From assembly GCF_003752465.1 (NCBI RefSeq), contig NZ_RKHJ01000001.1:2108001-2172000 (forward strand): a DNA stretch of 64,000 bases, read 5' to 3'. The stretch is from Agrococcus jenensis (GTDB taxonomy: Bacteria > Actinomycetota > Actinomycetes > Actinomycetales > Microbacteriaceae). Each line of letters starts with the position of its first letter. Positions within the stretch are counted from its first letter, which is position 1. A program made the translations under genes and the position numbers. The notes under the pieces were generated by a model. That model did no database searches. It had not been told where the DNA came from and was given only the letters and a program-made list of their open reading frames with translations. This document shows, in pieces, positions 1 through 7,616 of this stretch.

Positions 1-363
1 GCGCTGCGCGCGGCGCTGCCGCGCATCCGGGAAGGCGTCGAGTCGCCGCGCGAGTCCGACATGCGGCTGCTCATCGTCGACGCGGGCATGCCCGAGCCGG
101 AGGTGCAGGTCGAGGTGTTCGACCCGCAGACCGGCCTGCTGCTCGGGCGTGCCGACCTCGCGCACCGCGAGCACCGCGTGGTCGAGGAGTACGAGGGTGA
201 CGGGCACCGCGCGAAGGGGCAGTGGGACCGCGACATCCAGAAGTACCGCGACTTCGAGCGCATCGGCCTGCTCGTCGTGCGGGCCACGAACCGCGACTTC
301 GTGCCGAGCCCGGATCGCTGGCTCGGCGACCTGGCCGCGACGCTCGAGCGCCGGTCGCCGTAG
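1..363 (+). CDS. C-terminal end of an endonuclease-fold (DUF559/AbiEi-like) protein, partial
   Basis: The frame is open from base 1, so only the last 120 residues are present and the true start lies outside the window. The segment EYEGDGHR (visible residues 63-70) followed by QWDRDIQKYRDFE resembles the C-terminal DUF559/Vsr-like nuclease-fold domain found in many actinobacterial proteins annotated as type IV toxin-antitoxin AbiEi-family or as hypothetical. Whether it cuts DNA cannot be judged, because the acidic residues are only partly visible and the N-terminal half is missing. It converges on the DUF3043 gene, with two palindromic repeats between them. Family assignment is by motif memory and is moderately sure; a biological role is not. 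Confidence 0.6.
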   Translation, partial: ALRAALPRIREGVESPRESDMRLLIVDAGMPEPEVQVEVFDPQTGLLLGRADLAHREHRVVEEYEGDGHRAKGQWDRDIQKYRDFERIGLLVVRATNRDFVPSPDRWLGDLAATLERRSP

Positions 364-374
364 CGGCCGCGGCA

Positions 375-426
375 AGTGTCGAATACGTGCGGGAGTGACG
401 GGACATTGCCGCAACAACCCGACACA
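375..426. repeat. Palindromic intergenic repeat, copy 1 (52 bp)
   Basis: Starts with AGTGTCG and ends with CCCGACAC, so the ends are inverted. The inner part GTGCGG/CCGCAAC also pairs around GAGTGACGGGACATTG. It shares about 43 of 52 positions with the copy at 447-498. It lies between two convergent genes and has no reading frame of its own. Confidence 0.7.
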
Positions 427-446
427 GGCCGATGAACGCCGACCGG

Positions 447-498
447 AGTGTCGAGTTCTTGAGGGAGTGACGGGACACTCTCGCAGCAACCCGACACT
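447..498. repeat. Palindromic intergenic repeat, copy 2 (52 bp)
   Basis: Second copy of the 375-426 element, starting exactly 72 bases later in the same orientation. The outer arms AGTGTCG/CGACACT are perfect and the core GAGTGACGGGACACTC forms its own hairpin. It looks like a REP-type element or a tandem hairpin terminator between convergent genes. Confidence 0.7.
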
Positions 499-539
499 CG
501 GGAGCCGCAGCCGCGCGATGGCGCCGGCGGCCGCCCGAC

Positions 540-1100
540 TCAGACCGGGTACTTGAAGAGCGTCGTCTTCGGCTTCGGCATGCGCATGAACGGGAGCTGC
601 ACCGACCGCATGGTCGCGTACCAGCCGTGGCCCTTCGCATCCTTGTCGCCGAACTTCGCGCGGACCGCGCGGCGCAGCTGCCAGGCCATGAGCACCGAGT
701 CGAGGATGACCACGACGACGAAGCCCCACAGCACGAGGTTGGCGATGATGCGCCACTGCGGGTCGTTGATGAAGGTCAGCACGAGCACGACGATCATCAT
801 CGGCATCGCGAGCATGCCGATCGAGAGCCGGGCGTCGACGAAGTCGCGCACGTAGCGGCGCACGGGGCCCTTGTCGCGCGCGGGGAGGTACTTCTCGTCA
901 CCCTGCTCGAAGCCGCGGCGGGCCTTCTCGCGCTCGGCGCGGATCTTGTCCTGCGACTGCTTGCGCGCCTCCTTGCGGTCGGCGGGCACGAGCGGCCGGC
1001 GGTTGCGCGCGACCTGCTCGGACTGCTTCGGCGTGCGGCGCACCTCCGGCTGCGGCTCGGGCTGAGCCTTGCTGGCGTCGGAGCGGCTGAAGAGCGGCAC
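540..1100 (-). CDS. DUF3043 family membrane protein
   Basis: 186 residues. The first 85 or so are very charged (KEARKQSQDKIRAERE), followed by two hydrophobic segments (LSIGMLAMPMMIVVLVLTF and LVLWGFVVVVILDSVLMAW) and a basic C-terminus ending LFKYPV. This layout matches the DUF3043 family of actinobacteria, whose function is unknown. I chose the GTG start (VPLFSRSD) because AAGGA sits about 7 bases upstream; a longer frame exists but runs into the divergent dipeptidase promoter. A probable -10 (TACCAT, 1191-1196) gives a leader of about 85 bases. Expected location: cytoplasmic membrane with a cytosolic charged N-terminus. Confidence 0.8.
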   Translation of the reverse strand: MPLFSRSDASKAQPEPQPEVRRTPKQSEQVARNRRPLVPADRKEARKQSQDKIRAEREKARRGFEQGDEKYLPARDKGPVRRYVRDFVDARLSIGMLAMPMMIVVLVLTFINDPQWRIIANLVLWGFVVVVILDSVLMAWQLRRAVRAKFGDKDAKGHGWYATMRSVQLPFMRMPKPKTTLFKYPV

Positions 1101-1190
1101 GTGAGGTCCTTCTCGACGTCGGATGCGTCGACGCGGAGTGCGTCGGCGCCGGAGGGCTGCGCCGTCGGATCGCCCCGGCGGCAGCATCCC

Positions 1191-1196
1191 ATGGTA
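1191..1196 (-). promoter_or_regulatory. Putative -10 box for the DUF3043 gene
   Basis: TACCAT on the minus strand, about 90 bases before the GTG start, in the divergent region shared with the dipeptidase gene. Confidence 0.35.
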
Positions 1197-1223
1197 CCGC
1201 CGAGCATGTGCGGGCGCGCCGCC

Positions 1224-1236
1224 TAGGATCGAGCGC
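1224..1236 (+). promoter_or_regulatory. Leaderless promoter of the M20 dipeptidase
   Basis: TAGGAT (1224-1229) followed by 7 bases and then the ATG. There is no Shine-Dalgarno sequence, so the transcript probably starts at or near the start codon. Confidence 0.6.
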
Positions 1237-2667
1237 ATGACCCTTCCGACAGACCTCTCCGAGCGCGCCGGCCTCTCCGACAGGGACCGGGCGGTGCTCG
1301 CCGCCGTCGACGCCGGCTTCGACCGCGCCGTCGACGACCTCAAGGCCCTCGTGCGCATCCCGAGCGTCGCGTGGGACGCCTACGACCCCGCCCACGTGCA
1401 GGCGAGCGCCGAGGCCGTCGCCGCCCTCGCCGAGGGCACCGGCGTCTTCGAGCGCGTGTCGATCGAGCGCGCGCCGATCGGCGACACCGACGTTCTCGGC
1501 CAGCCCGCCGTGCTCGCGACCCGCGCGGCCAAAGCCGGCCGACCCTCCGTGCTGCTCTACGCGCACCACGACGTGCAGCCGTGGGGCGACGAGTCGCTGT
1601 GGCGCACCCCGCCGTTCGAGCCCACCGAGGTCGACGAGCGCCTCTACGGCCGCGGCGCCTCCGACGACAAGGCGGGCGTCATCGCGCACATCGCCGCCGT
1701 CCGCGCGCTCGCCGAGGTGCTCGACCCCGAGGTCGGCATCGCGCTCTTCATCGAGGGGGAGGAGGAGCACGGCTCCCGCTCCTTCAAGCGCTTCCTCGAG
1801 CAGCACGCCGACGTGCTGAGCGCCGACCTCATCGTGGTCGCCGACAGCGACAACTGGTCGACCGAGGTGCCGTCGCTCACGATCGCGCTGCGCGGCAACG
1901 TCGCGCTCAACGTGCGGCTCACGACGCTCGGCCACGCCAGCCACTCCGGCATGCTCGGCGGCGTCGTCCCCGACGCGATGATGGCCTTCGCCAAGCTCGC
2001 CGCGAGCTTCTGGAGCGAGGACGGCTCGGTCGCGATCGAGGGCCTCACCGAGGCTGACCTCGACGTGCCCGAGCAGTCGGAGGCGCACATTCGGGAGGAG
2101 GGCGCCGTGCTCGACGGCGTCGACCTCATCGGCACCGGCCCGCTGCTGCGCCGCCTCTGGGCGAAGCCGGCCGCGACGATCACCGGCGTCGACGCGCCGA
2201 GCGTGCCGGATGCGTCCAACACGATCCTGCCGACGGTCCGGTTCCGGCTCTCGACCCGCATCGCGCCCGGCCAGTCGGCCGCCGACGCGTTCGCGGCGAT
2301 CGAGCGGCACATCCGCGCGCACACGCCGTTCGGCGCGCACATCGAGCTCGACAGCATCGACCTCGGCGACCCCTTCCTGGTCGACGCGAGCGGCTGGGGC
2401 GCGACCGAGGCGAAGCAGGCGATGGCGGATGCGTGGGGCGCCGACCCGGTCGAGACCGGCATCGGCGGCTCGATCCCGTTCATCGCCGACCTCGTGCAGC
2501 AGTTCCCGGGCGCGCAGATCCTCGTGACGGGCGTCGAGGACCCCGCCACGATGGCCCACAGCCCGAACGAGTCGCAGCACCTCGGCGTGCTGCGCCGGGC
2601 GATCGGCGCCGAGGCGCTGCTGCTCGCGCGAGCAGGGGATCGCACGGCCGGGAGCAGCGCGGAATAG
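1237..2667 (+). CDS. M20/M25/M40 family dipeptidase
   Basis: 476 residues, full length for the M20 peptidase family (DapE/ArgE/carnosinase group), zinc-dependent exopeptidases or deacylases. Visible signatures are YAHHDVQPWGDE (metal-binding His and Asp), YGRGASDDKAGV (bridging Asp region) and IEGEEEHGS (catalytic Glu pair). The HASHSGMLGG segment lies in the dimerisation or lid domain. No signal peptide is present, so the enzyme is cytosolic. Its substrate is most likely a dipeptide or N-acyl amino acid; DapE itself is usually shorter and I do not assign it. The ATG at 1237 is chosen because of the leaderless -10 just upstream; frames further upstream have no support. The stop codon overlaps the -10 of erpA. 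Confidence 0.88.
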   Translation: MTLPTDLSERAGLSDRDRAVLAAVDAGFDRAVDDLKALVRIPSVAWDAYDPAHVQASAEAVAALAEGTGVFERVSIERAPIGDTDVLGQPAVLATRAAKAGRPSVLLYAHHDVQPWGDESLWRTPPFEPTEVDERLYGRGASDDKAGVIAHIAAVRALAEVLDPEVGIALFIEGEEEHGSRSFKRFLEQHADVLSADLIVVADSDNWSTEVPSLTIALRGNVALNVRLTTLGHASHSGMLGGVVPDAMMAFAKLAASFWSEDGSVAIEGLTEADLDVPEQSEAHIREEGAVLDGVDLIGTGPLLRRLWAKPAATITGVDAPSVPDASNTILPTVRFRLSTRIAPGQSAADAFAAIERHIRAHTPFGAHIELDSIDLGDPFLVDASGWGATEAKQAMADAWGADPVETGIGGSIPFIADLVQQFPGAQILVTGVEDPATMAHSPNESQHLGVLRRAIGAEALLLARAGDRTAGSSAE

Positions 2668-2670
2668 GAT
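2665..2670 (+). promoter_or_regulatory. -10 box of erpA
   Basis: TAGGAT overlaps the TAG stop of the dipeptidase gene. The leader to erpA is about 40 bases and carries GAGAGGAG before the ATG. Confidence 0.5.
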
Positions 2671-2718
2671 GGTGCCGCCGGGCGTTGTCCCGGCAGAGTC
2701 TGGCGAGAGGAGCAGCAG

Positions 2719-3075
2719 ATGACGGATCAGCAGGTGTCCGAGGTGGCGACGCACGGGGTGACCCTGACCGACGTGGCCGCCGACAAGGTGCGTCGACTGC
2801 TCGACCAGGAGGGCCGCGACGATCTGCGGCTGCGGGTCGCCGTGCAGCCCGGTGGCTGCTCCGGCCTGATCTACCAGCTGTACTTCGACGAGCGCACCCT
2901 CGACGGCGACGTCGTGCGCGACTTCGACGGCGTCGGCGTGGTCGTCGACCGCATGAGCGTGCCCTACCTCGACGGCTCGACGATCGACTTCGAGGACTCC
3001 ATCCAGAAGCAGGGCTTCACGATGGACAACCCCAACGCGCAGGGCTCGTGCGCCTGCGGGGACTCGTTCCACTAG
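2719..3075 (+). CDS. erpA: Iron-sulfur cluster insertion protein (HesB/IscA type)
   Basis: 118 residues, a usual A-type carrier length. The three conserved cysteines are visible: Cys47 in GGCSG, and Cys111 and Cys113 in the C-terminal SCACGDSF. A-type carriers receive Fe-S clusters from the assembly machinery and pass them to apo-enzymes in the cytosol. The RBS GAGAGGAG lies 5-6 bases before the ATG, and a strong hairpin follows the stop, so it is probably a single-gene unit. It sits directly upstream of the oxidase genes, a placement often seen in actinobacteria. The symbol erpA follows the usual actinobacterial annotation; iscA-like would be equally defensible. Confidence 0.92.
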   Translation: MTDQQVSEVATHGVTLTDVAADKVRRLLDQEGRDDLRLRVAVQPGGCSGLIYQLYFDERTLDGDVVRDFDGVGVVVDRMSVPYLDGSTIDFEDSIQKQGFTMDNPNAQGSCACGDSFH

Positions 3076-3096
3076 ACCCCCGACGCCCGGCCGACC

Positions 3097-3129
3097 GACG
3101 CCGCCGATCCCCTCCGGATCGGCGGCGTC
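3097..3129 (+). terminator. Hairpin terminator after erpA
   Basis: A perfect 14-bp stem (3097-3110 with 3116-3129) around a CCTCC loop. It has no clear U run, as is common in high-GC actinobacteria. Confidence 0.75.
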
Positions 3130-3190
3130 GTCGCGTTCCACGGGGCCTTGTGGGCCGCGTCGCAGGCGCCTGAGCGAGGTCTGTGGGTAC

Positions 3191-3196
3191 TAGGAT
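3191..3196 (+). promoter_or_regulatory. -10 box of the ctaC-ctaD-ctaF operon
   Basis: TAGGAT, followed by a leader of about 27 bases that contains GGAGGAA before the TTG start of ctaC. Confidence 0.55.
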
Positions 3197-3229
3197 CGAG
3201 GGAGACGCTGACAGACCCGGAGGAAGACA

Positions 3230-4132
3230 TTGCGCAATCGTCGAACCCGTTTGATCGCTGCCCCGCTGGCGGTGGTGGTCGCGCTTGCGCTGGCCGGATG
3301 CACCCAGGCGCAGATGCAGGGATGGATGCCGTCGCAGCCGGGCCTGACGAACCACGTCGACCGCATCATGGGCCTCTGGACGACCTCGTGGATCGTGCTG
3401 CTGGCCGTCGGCCTCATCACCTGGGGCCTGATGATCTGGGCCGCCGTCGCCTACCGCCGTCGCAGTGGCCAGACCGGCCTGCCGGTGCAGCTGCGCTACC
3501 ACATGCCGATCGAGATCTTCTTCACGATCGTCCCCGTCATCCTCGTCGCCGGCTTCTTCGCGTTCACGGCGCGTGACCAGGCGATCATCGAGGAGCCCAT
3601 CGAGGACCCCGACTACTCGATCACCGTCTACGGCAAGCGCTGGGCGTGGGACTTCGTGTACGACCGCGAGGGCCAGGAGCCGGTGCACTACCAGAGCATC
3701 CAGGTGCAGGAGGAGCCCGACTCGAGCCAGCTCGACGCGAGCACCCTGCCGACGCTCGTGCTGCCGACGAACTCGTCCATCGAGATCACCCTCGAGTCGC
3801 GCGACGTCGCGCACTCCTTCTGGATCGTGGAGTTCCTCTACAAGAAGGACATGCTCCCGGGCGTCACGAACCACATGTACTTCGAGACGGGCGACCAGGA
3901 GGGCATCCTCGCCGGCAAGTGCGCGGAGCTCTGCGGCGAGTTCCACTCGGCCATGCTCTTCAACGTCGAGCTCGTCAGCCCCGAGGAGTACGACGCCTAC
4001 CTCGAGAGCCTCGAGCAGCAGGGCTTCGTCGGCCCGATCGACGAGACCCTGAACACCCACACGGGCGATGGCAACATCGACCCGGAGCGCGACGAGAGCG
4101 TCGACACGACCAATGAAGGCGAGGGCGAGTGA
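3230..4132 (+). CDS. ctaC: Cytochrome c oxidase subunit II
   Basis: 300 residues. An N-terminal lipoprotein-type signal ends in LALAGC, giving a lipid-anchored mature N-terminus. Two transmembrane helices follow (around residues 45-65 and 90-110) and then the periplasm-side cupredoxin domain. The CuA site [14 protein letters not shown] near residues 224-237 supplies the Cys, Glu, His and Met ligands; electrons enter here from cytochrome c. The TTG start is chosen because GGAGGAA lies 5 bases upstream and the next residues form the signal peptide. The stop overlaps the start of ctaD (TGATG), so the two are translationally coupled. The highly acidic C-terminal tail is normal for this group. Confidence 0.95.
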   Translation: MRNRRTRLIAAPLAVVVALALAGCTQAQMQGWMPSQPGLTNHVDRIMGLWTTSWIVLLAVGLITWGLMIWAAVAYRRRSGQTGLPVQLRYHMPIEIFFTIVPVILVAGFFAFTARDQAIIEEPIEDPDYSITVYGKRWAWDFVYDREGQEPVHYQSIQVQEEPDSSQLDASTLPTLVLPTNSSIEITLESRDVAHSFWIVEFLYKKDMLPGVTNHMYFETGDQEGILAGKCAELCGEFHSAMLFNVELVSPEEYDAYLESLEQQGFVGPIDETLNTHTGDGNIDPERDESVDTTNEGEGE

Positions 4133-5850
4133 TGACCGCCACGGCGACCCGACCCGCGGTCAGCCCGACCGCTGAGCGCAAGGGCAACGTCCTGGTCAAG
4201 TGGATCACCTCCACCGACCACAAGACCATCGGGTACATGTACCTGATCGCGTCGTTCGTGTTCTTCCTGATCGGCGGCGTCATGGCGCTGCTGATCCGTG
4301 CCCAGCTGTTCGCGCCGGGCCTGGAGATCGTGCCGACGGAGGAGCAGTACAACCAGCTCTTCACGATGCACGGCACGATCATGCTGCTGATGTTCGCGAC
4401 GCCGCTCTTCGCCGGCTTCGCCAACGTGCTCATGCCGCTGCAGATCGGTGCACCGGACGTCGCCTTCCCGCGCCTCAACGCGATGGCCTTCTGGATGTAC
4501 TCGTTCGGCTCGTTCATCGCGGTGGCCGGCTTCCTCACCCCGCAGGGCGCGGCCGCGTTCGGCTGGACGGCCTACACGCCGCTGAGCGACAGCGCCTTCT
4601 CGCCGGGCGTCGGCGGGCACCTCTGGGTGCTCGGCCTCGCGCTCTCGGGCTTCGGCACGATCATGGGTGGCGTCAACTTCATCACCACGATCATCACGAT
4701 GCGCGCCCCGGGCATGACGATGTTCCGGATGTCGATCTTCAGCTGGAACATCCTCATCACGTCGATCCTCGTCGTGATCGCGTTCCCGATCCTGGCGGCG
4801 GCGTTCTTCGGCCTCGCGGTCGACCGCATCTTCGGCGGCCACGTCTACGACCCGGCCAACGGCGGTGTCGTGCTCTGGCAGCACCTGTTCTGGTTCTTCG
4901 GGCACCCCGAGGTCTACATCATCGCGCTGCCGTTCTTCGGCATCATCTCCGAGGTCATCCCGGTCTTCTCGCGCAAGCCGATCTTCGGCTACAACACGCT
5001 CGTCGGAGCGACGATCTCGATCGCTGCCCTCTCGGTGACGGTGTGGGCGCACCACATGTACGTCACCGGCACGGTGCTGCTGCCGTGGTTCGCGCTCATG
5101 ACGATGCTCATCGCGGTGCCGACCGGCGTGAAGATCTTCAACTGGATCGGCACGATGTGGCGGGGCTCGATCACGTGGGAGTCGCCCATGCTGTGGGCGC
5201 TCGGCTTCCTCGTGACGTTCACCTTCGGTGGCCTCACCGGCGTCATCCTCGCCTCGCCGCCGCTCGACTTCCACATCTCCGACACGTACTTCGTCGTCGC
5301 GCACTTCCACTACGTGGTGTTCGGCACGGTCGTGTTCGCGATGTTCTCGGGCTTCTACTTCTGGTGGCCGAAGTGGACCGGCAAGATGCTCAACGACCGC
5401 CTCGGTCACGTGCACTTCTGGATGCTCTTCATCGGCTTCCACATGACGTTCCTCGTGCAGCACTGGCTCGGCGTCATCGGCATGCCCCGCCGGTACTACA
5501 CGTACCTCGAGGAGGACGGCTTCGCCTGGATGAACCAGGTGTCGACGATCGGCGCGATGCTGCTGGCGCTGTCGATGGTGCCGTTCCTCTGGAACGTCTG
5601 GATCACCGCGCGCACCGCGCCGAAGGTGACCGTCGACGACCCGTGGGGCACCGGCCGCTCGCTCGAGTGGGCGACCAGCTGCCCGCCGCCGCGCCACAAC
5701 TTCACCTCGATCCCGCGCATCCGCTCGGAGTCGCCGGCCTTCGACCTGCACCACCCGAACGCGGGTCCGCAGTACGGCGTCGGCGTGGGGCCGCTCAAGG
5801 ACGCCCCGCAGCGACCCGTGGTCGACCTGGCAGACGGAGAGGTGCGCTGA
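4132..5850 (+). CDS. ctaD: Cytochrome c oxidase subunit I (aa3 type)
   Basis: 572 residues with 12 predicted membrane helices; it binds haem a and the haem a3-CuB centre and pumps protons. Landmarks include [11 protein letters not shown] at the N-terminus, TMHGTIM (haem a His), [17 protein letters not shown] (CuB His and cross-linked Tyr), WAHHMYVTG (CuB His pair) and [10 protein letters not shown] (haem a and a3 His). It starts within the ctaC stop (TGATG). A GTG one codon earlier (4129) is possible but adds only a second Met. Together with ctaC and ctaF it encodes the terminal oxidase of the actinobacterial bc1-aa3 supercomplex; the qcr genes are not in this window. Confidence 0.97.
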   Translation: MTATATRPAVSPTAERKGNVLVKWITSTDHKTIGYMYLIASFVFFLIGGVMALLIRAQLFAPGLEIVPTEEQYNQLFTMHGTIMLLMFATPLFAGFANVLMPLQIGAPDVAFPRLNAMAFWMYSFGSFIAVAGFLTPQGAAAFGWTAYTPLSDSAFSPGVGGHLWVLGLALSGFGTIMGGVNFITTIITMRAPGMTMFRMSIFSWNILITSILVVIAFPILAAAFFGLAVDRIFGGHVYDPANGGVVLWQHLFWFFGHPEVYIIALPFFGIISEVIPVFSRKPIFGYNTLVGATISIAALSVTVWAHHMYVTGTVLLPWFALMTMLIAVPTGVKIFNWIGTMWRGSITWESPMLWALGFLVTFTFGGLTGVILASPPLDFHISDTYFVVAHFHYVVFGTVVFAMFSGFYFWWPKWTGKMLNDRLGHVHFWMLFIGFHMTFLVQHWLGVIGMPRRYYTYLEEDGFAWMNQVSTIGAMLLALSMVPFLWNVWITARTAPKVTVDDPWGTGRSLEWATSCPPPRHNFTSIPRIRSESPAFDLHHPNAGPQYGVGVGPLKDAPQRPVVDLADGEVR

Positions 5851-5851
5851 C

Positions 5852-6271
5852 ATGCGCGCGAACATCATCATCCTCGGCGTGCTCGCCGCGTTCTTCTTCC
5901 TCTCCGCCGCGGTCTACACGCTGTGGCACATGGCCGCGTACGACGGCGAGGTGGAGTGGACCGGCACGCTGGGCCTCGCGCTCACGGGCATCATGTCGAC
6001 GTTCATCGGCTTCTACCTGGTGCTGACGCGCCGCTCGCAGCACGCGGAGCACCCCTCCGACATGCTGGAGGCCGAGATCGACGACGCAGACCCGGACGAG
6101 GGGCACTTCTCCCCATGGAGCTGGTGGCCGATCCTGCTCGCGGGCTCGCTCGCGCTGCTGTTCGTCTCGCTGGCCGGACCGACCTTCCTCATCCCGATCG
6201 GCGCAGGCCTGCTCCTGATCATGCTGGTCGGCTGGGTGTACGAGTACTACCGCGGCAACTTCAGCCGCTGA
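5852..6271 (+). CDS. ctaF: Cytochrome c oxidase subunit IV (actinobacterial type)
   Basis: 139 residues with four hydrophobic segments: residues 4-24, 38-52, and a pair near the C-terminus (LLAGSLALLFVSLAGPTFLI and a following helix). The size, the position one base after the ctaD stop and the C-terminal YEYYRGNF ending match actinobacterial CtaF, a small oxidase subunit with no known catalytic residues. It is the last gene of the operon and is followed by a long hairpin. Confidence 0.9.
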   Translation: MRANIIILGVLAAFFFLSAAVYTLWHMAAYDGEVEWTGTLGLALTGIMSTFIGFYLVLTRRSQHAEHPSDMLEAEIDDADPDEGHFSPWSWWPILLAGSLALLFVSLAGPTFLIPIGAGLLLIMLVGWVYEYYRGNFSR

Positions 6272-6290
6272 CGCACGACCCGTCGTCTCG

Positions 6291-6333
6291 AACGACCGAG
6301 CGCCCCGTCCATCGGACGGGGCGCTCCGTCGTT
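6291..6333. terminator. Bidirectional hairpin terminator between ctaF and the mannosyltransferase-like gene
   Basis: A 20-bp stem (6291-6310 with 6314-6333) with a single mismatch, including a perfect 13-bp GC-rich core and an ATC loop. It serves two convergent genes and just touches the stop codon of the minus-strand one. Confidence 0.75.
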
Positions 6334-7523
6334 CAGTCGGCCCAGTTGCCGAGGGCGAGCTGCACGGTGTTGAAGAGCAGCAGCGCGCAGCCGATCCAGA
6401 GCGCGACCCAGAACCATCGCCTGCGCCTGCCACGGGTGAGGTCGGCCAGCAGGACGAAGATCGGGAACATCGTGAGCGTGTTGCGGGCCAGCGACAGGTA
6501 GCTGTTGCTCGTCATGAGCGATGCGGCGGTCGTGCCGACGAGCGTCGCCGACCCCCAGTCCTTGCGGCGGGCGAGCACGACCACGCAGATCGCGATGCCG
6601 ACGGCCGCGACCGCCTCGAGGACGGCCTGGATCTGCCAGTCGAGCTTCGGCTCGCGCAGCACGTGGATGCCCTGGTTGAAGAGCGTCTCCCATGGCCAGC
6701 GGGTGCGCCGGTTCCACCCCTCGCTCTGCGCGTGGAACCACGCGAGCAGGTCCCCGGTCGCGACGTACAGCCACACCCAGTAGGCGAGCACGCCCAGCCC
6801 GGAGCTGCCGACGGCGATGAGGTCGACGATGCGGAACCGCTCGCCGCGGCGCCGCAGGCCGACGACGTAGAGCACGAGCAGCGCGATGACGAGGAACATG
6901 CCGCTCGCGCGGCTCGCGGTCGCGACGATCCCGAGCGCGCCGGCGATCCAGTACCGGCCGCGGAGGCACGCATGCCAGGCCCAGACCGCGCCGGCGAGGT
7001 AGAGCGCCTCCGAGTAGGAGGCGACCAGGAAGACGGCGTAGGGGCTGAAGGCGAAGAGCGCGGCGGCCCGGCGCGCGGTGCCGGCGTCGAACTGGTGCTG
7101 CGCGATGCGGTAGACGCCGACGGTCGCGAGGATGGAGGCGATCGCGGCGACGAGCCACATGCCGAAGACGATGCCGTCCAGGCCGACGGCGCCGAGCGAC
7201 ACCACCCACGCGACGGCCCACGACAGCATGGGGTAGAGCGGGAAGAAGGCGATGCGCTCGCTGCCCGCGCCGCCGTCGCACAGCTGCCCGACGTAGCCGT
7301 AGGAGGCGATGCACGCGAAGTAGCCGCTGTCCCAGCGGTAGAAGATCCCGAAGAAGCCGTCGGGGGCGCCCACCGGGGCGCCCGCGACGAGCACGACGAC
7401 GAGCCCGACGAGCTGGATGCCGATGCGCTGCAGCAGCCAGATGGCGAGGCAGTAGCGGATGCCGGACCGCATGACCCAGCTGATCGCGGAGCGGCGCGAG
7501 ACGGGGAGTGCGAGCGTCGACAA
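6333..7523 (-). CDS. Gpi18/PIG-V-like membrane glycosyltransferase
   Basis: 396 residues with about 9-10 hydrophobic segments. The motif RWDSGYFACIASYGY near residues 65-80 and IAFFPLYPMLSWAVAW after it resemble the PIG-V/Gpi18 mannosyltransferase family (GT-C fold, polyprenyl-phosphate mannose donors), in which an early W-D-x-x-(H/Y) segment is catalytic. Actinobacterial members are often annotated as mannosyltransferase or hypothetical. The predicted acceptor is unknown. The TTG start has GGGGAGG 6 bases upstream; a -10 (TAGGCT) lies at 7555-7560. No partner genes are adjacent. Family is fairly sure, activity is inference. Confidence 0.7.
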   Translation of the reverse strand: MSTLALPVSRRSAISWVMRSGIRYCLAIWLLQRIGIQLVGLVVVLVAGAPVGAPDGFFGIFYRWDSGYFACIASYGYVGQLCDGGAGSERIAFFPLYPMLSWAVAWVVSLGAVGLDGIVFGMWLVAAIASILATVGVYRIAQHQFDAGTARRAAALFAFSPYAVFLVASYSEALYLAGAVWAWHACLRGRYWIAGALGIVATASRASGMFLVIALLVLYVVGLRRRGERFRIVDLIAVGSSGLGVLAYWVWLYVATGDLLAWFHAQSEGWNRRTRWPWETLFNQGIHVLREPKLDWQIQAVLEAVAAVGIAICVVVLARRKDWGSATLVGTTAASLMTSNSYLSLARNTLTMFPIFVLLADLTRGRRRRWFWVALWIGCALLLFNTVQLALGNWAD

Positions 7524-7554
7524 CAGGGCCTCCCCGAGTGGTCCGACGAGGGGG

Positions 7555-7560
7555 AGCCTA
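7555..7560 (-). promoter_or_regulatory. -10 box of the mannosyltransferase-like gene
   Basis: TAGGCT on the minus strand, about 32 bases before the TTG start. The leader carries GGGGAGG. Confidence 0.45.
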
Positions 7561-7616
7561 GGTGATGCGACGCTCGTGCGGACAGGCCCGATGTGGTCGC
7601 CTGAGGGGATCGGGGG

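Noticed and set aside
149-556. Second reading frame through 149-556 as a gene
   Set aside because: It overlaps the partial endonuclease-like frame and the palindromic repeats, is Arg/Ser-rich and has no promoter or RBS.
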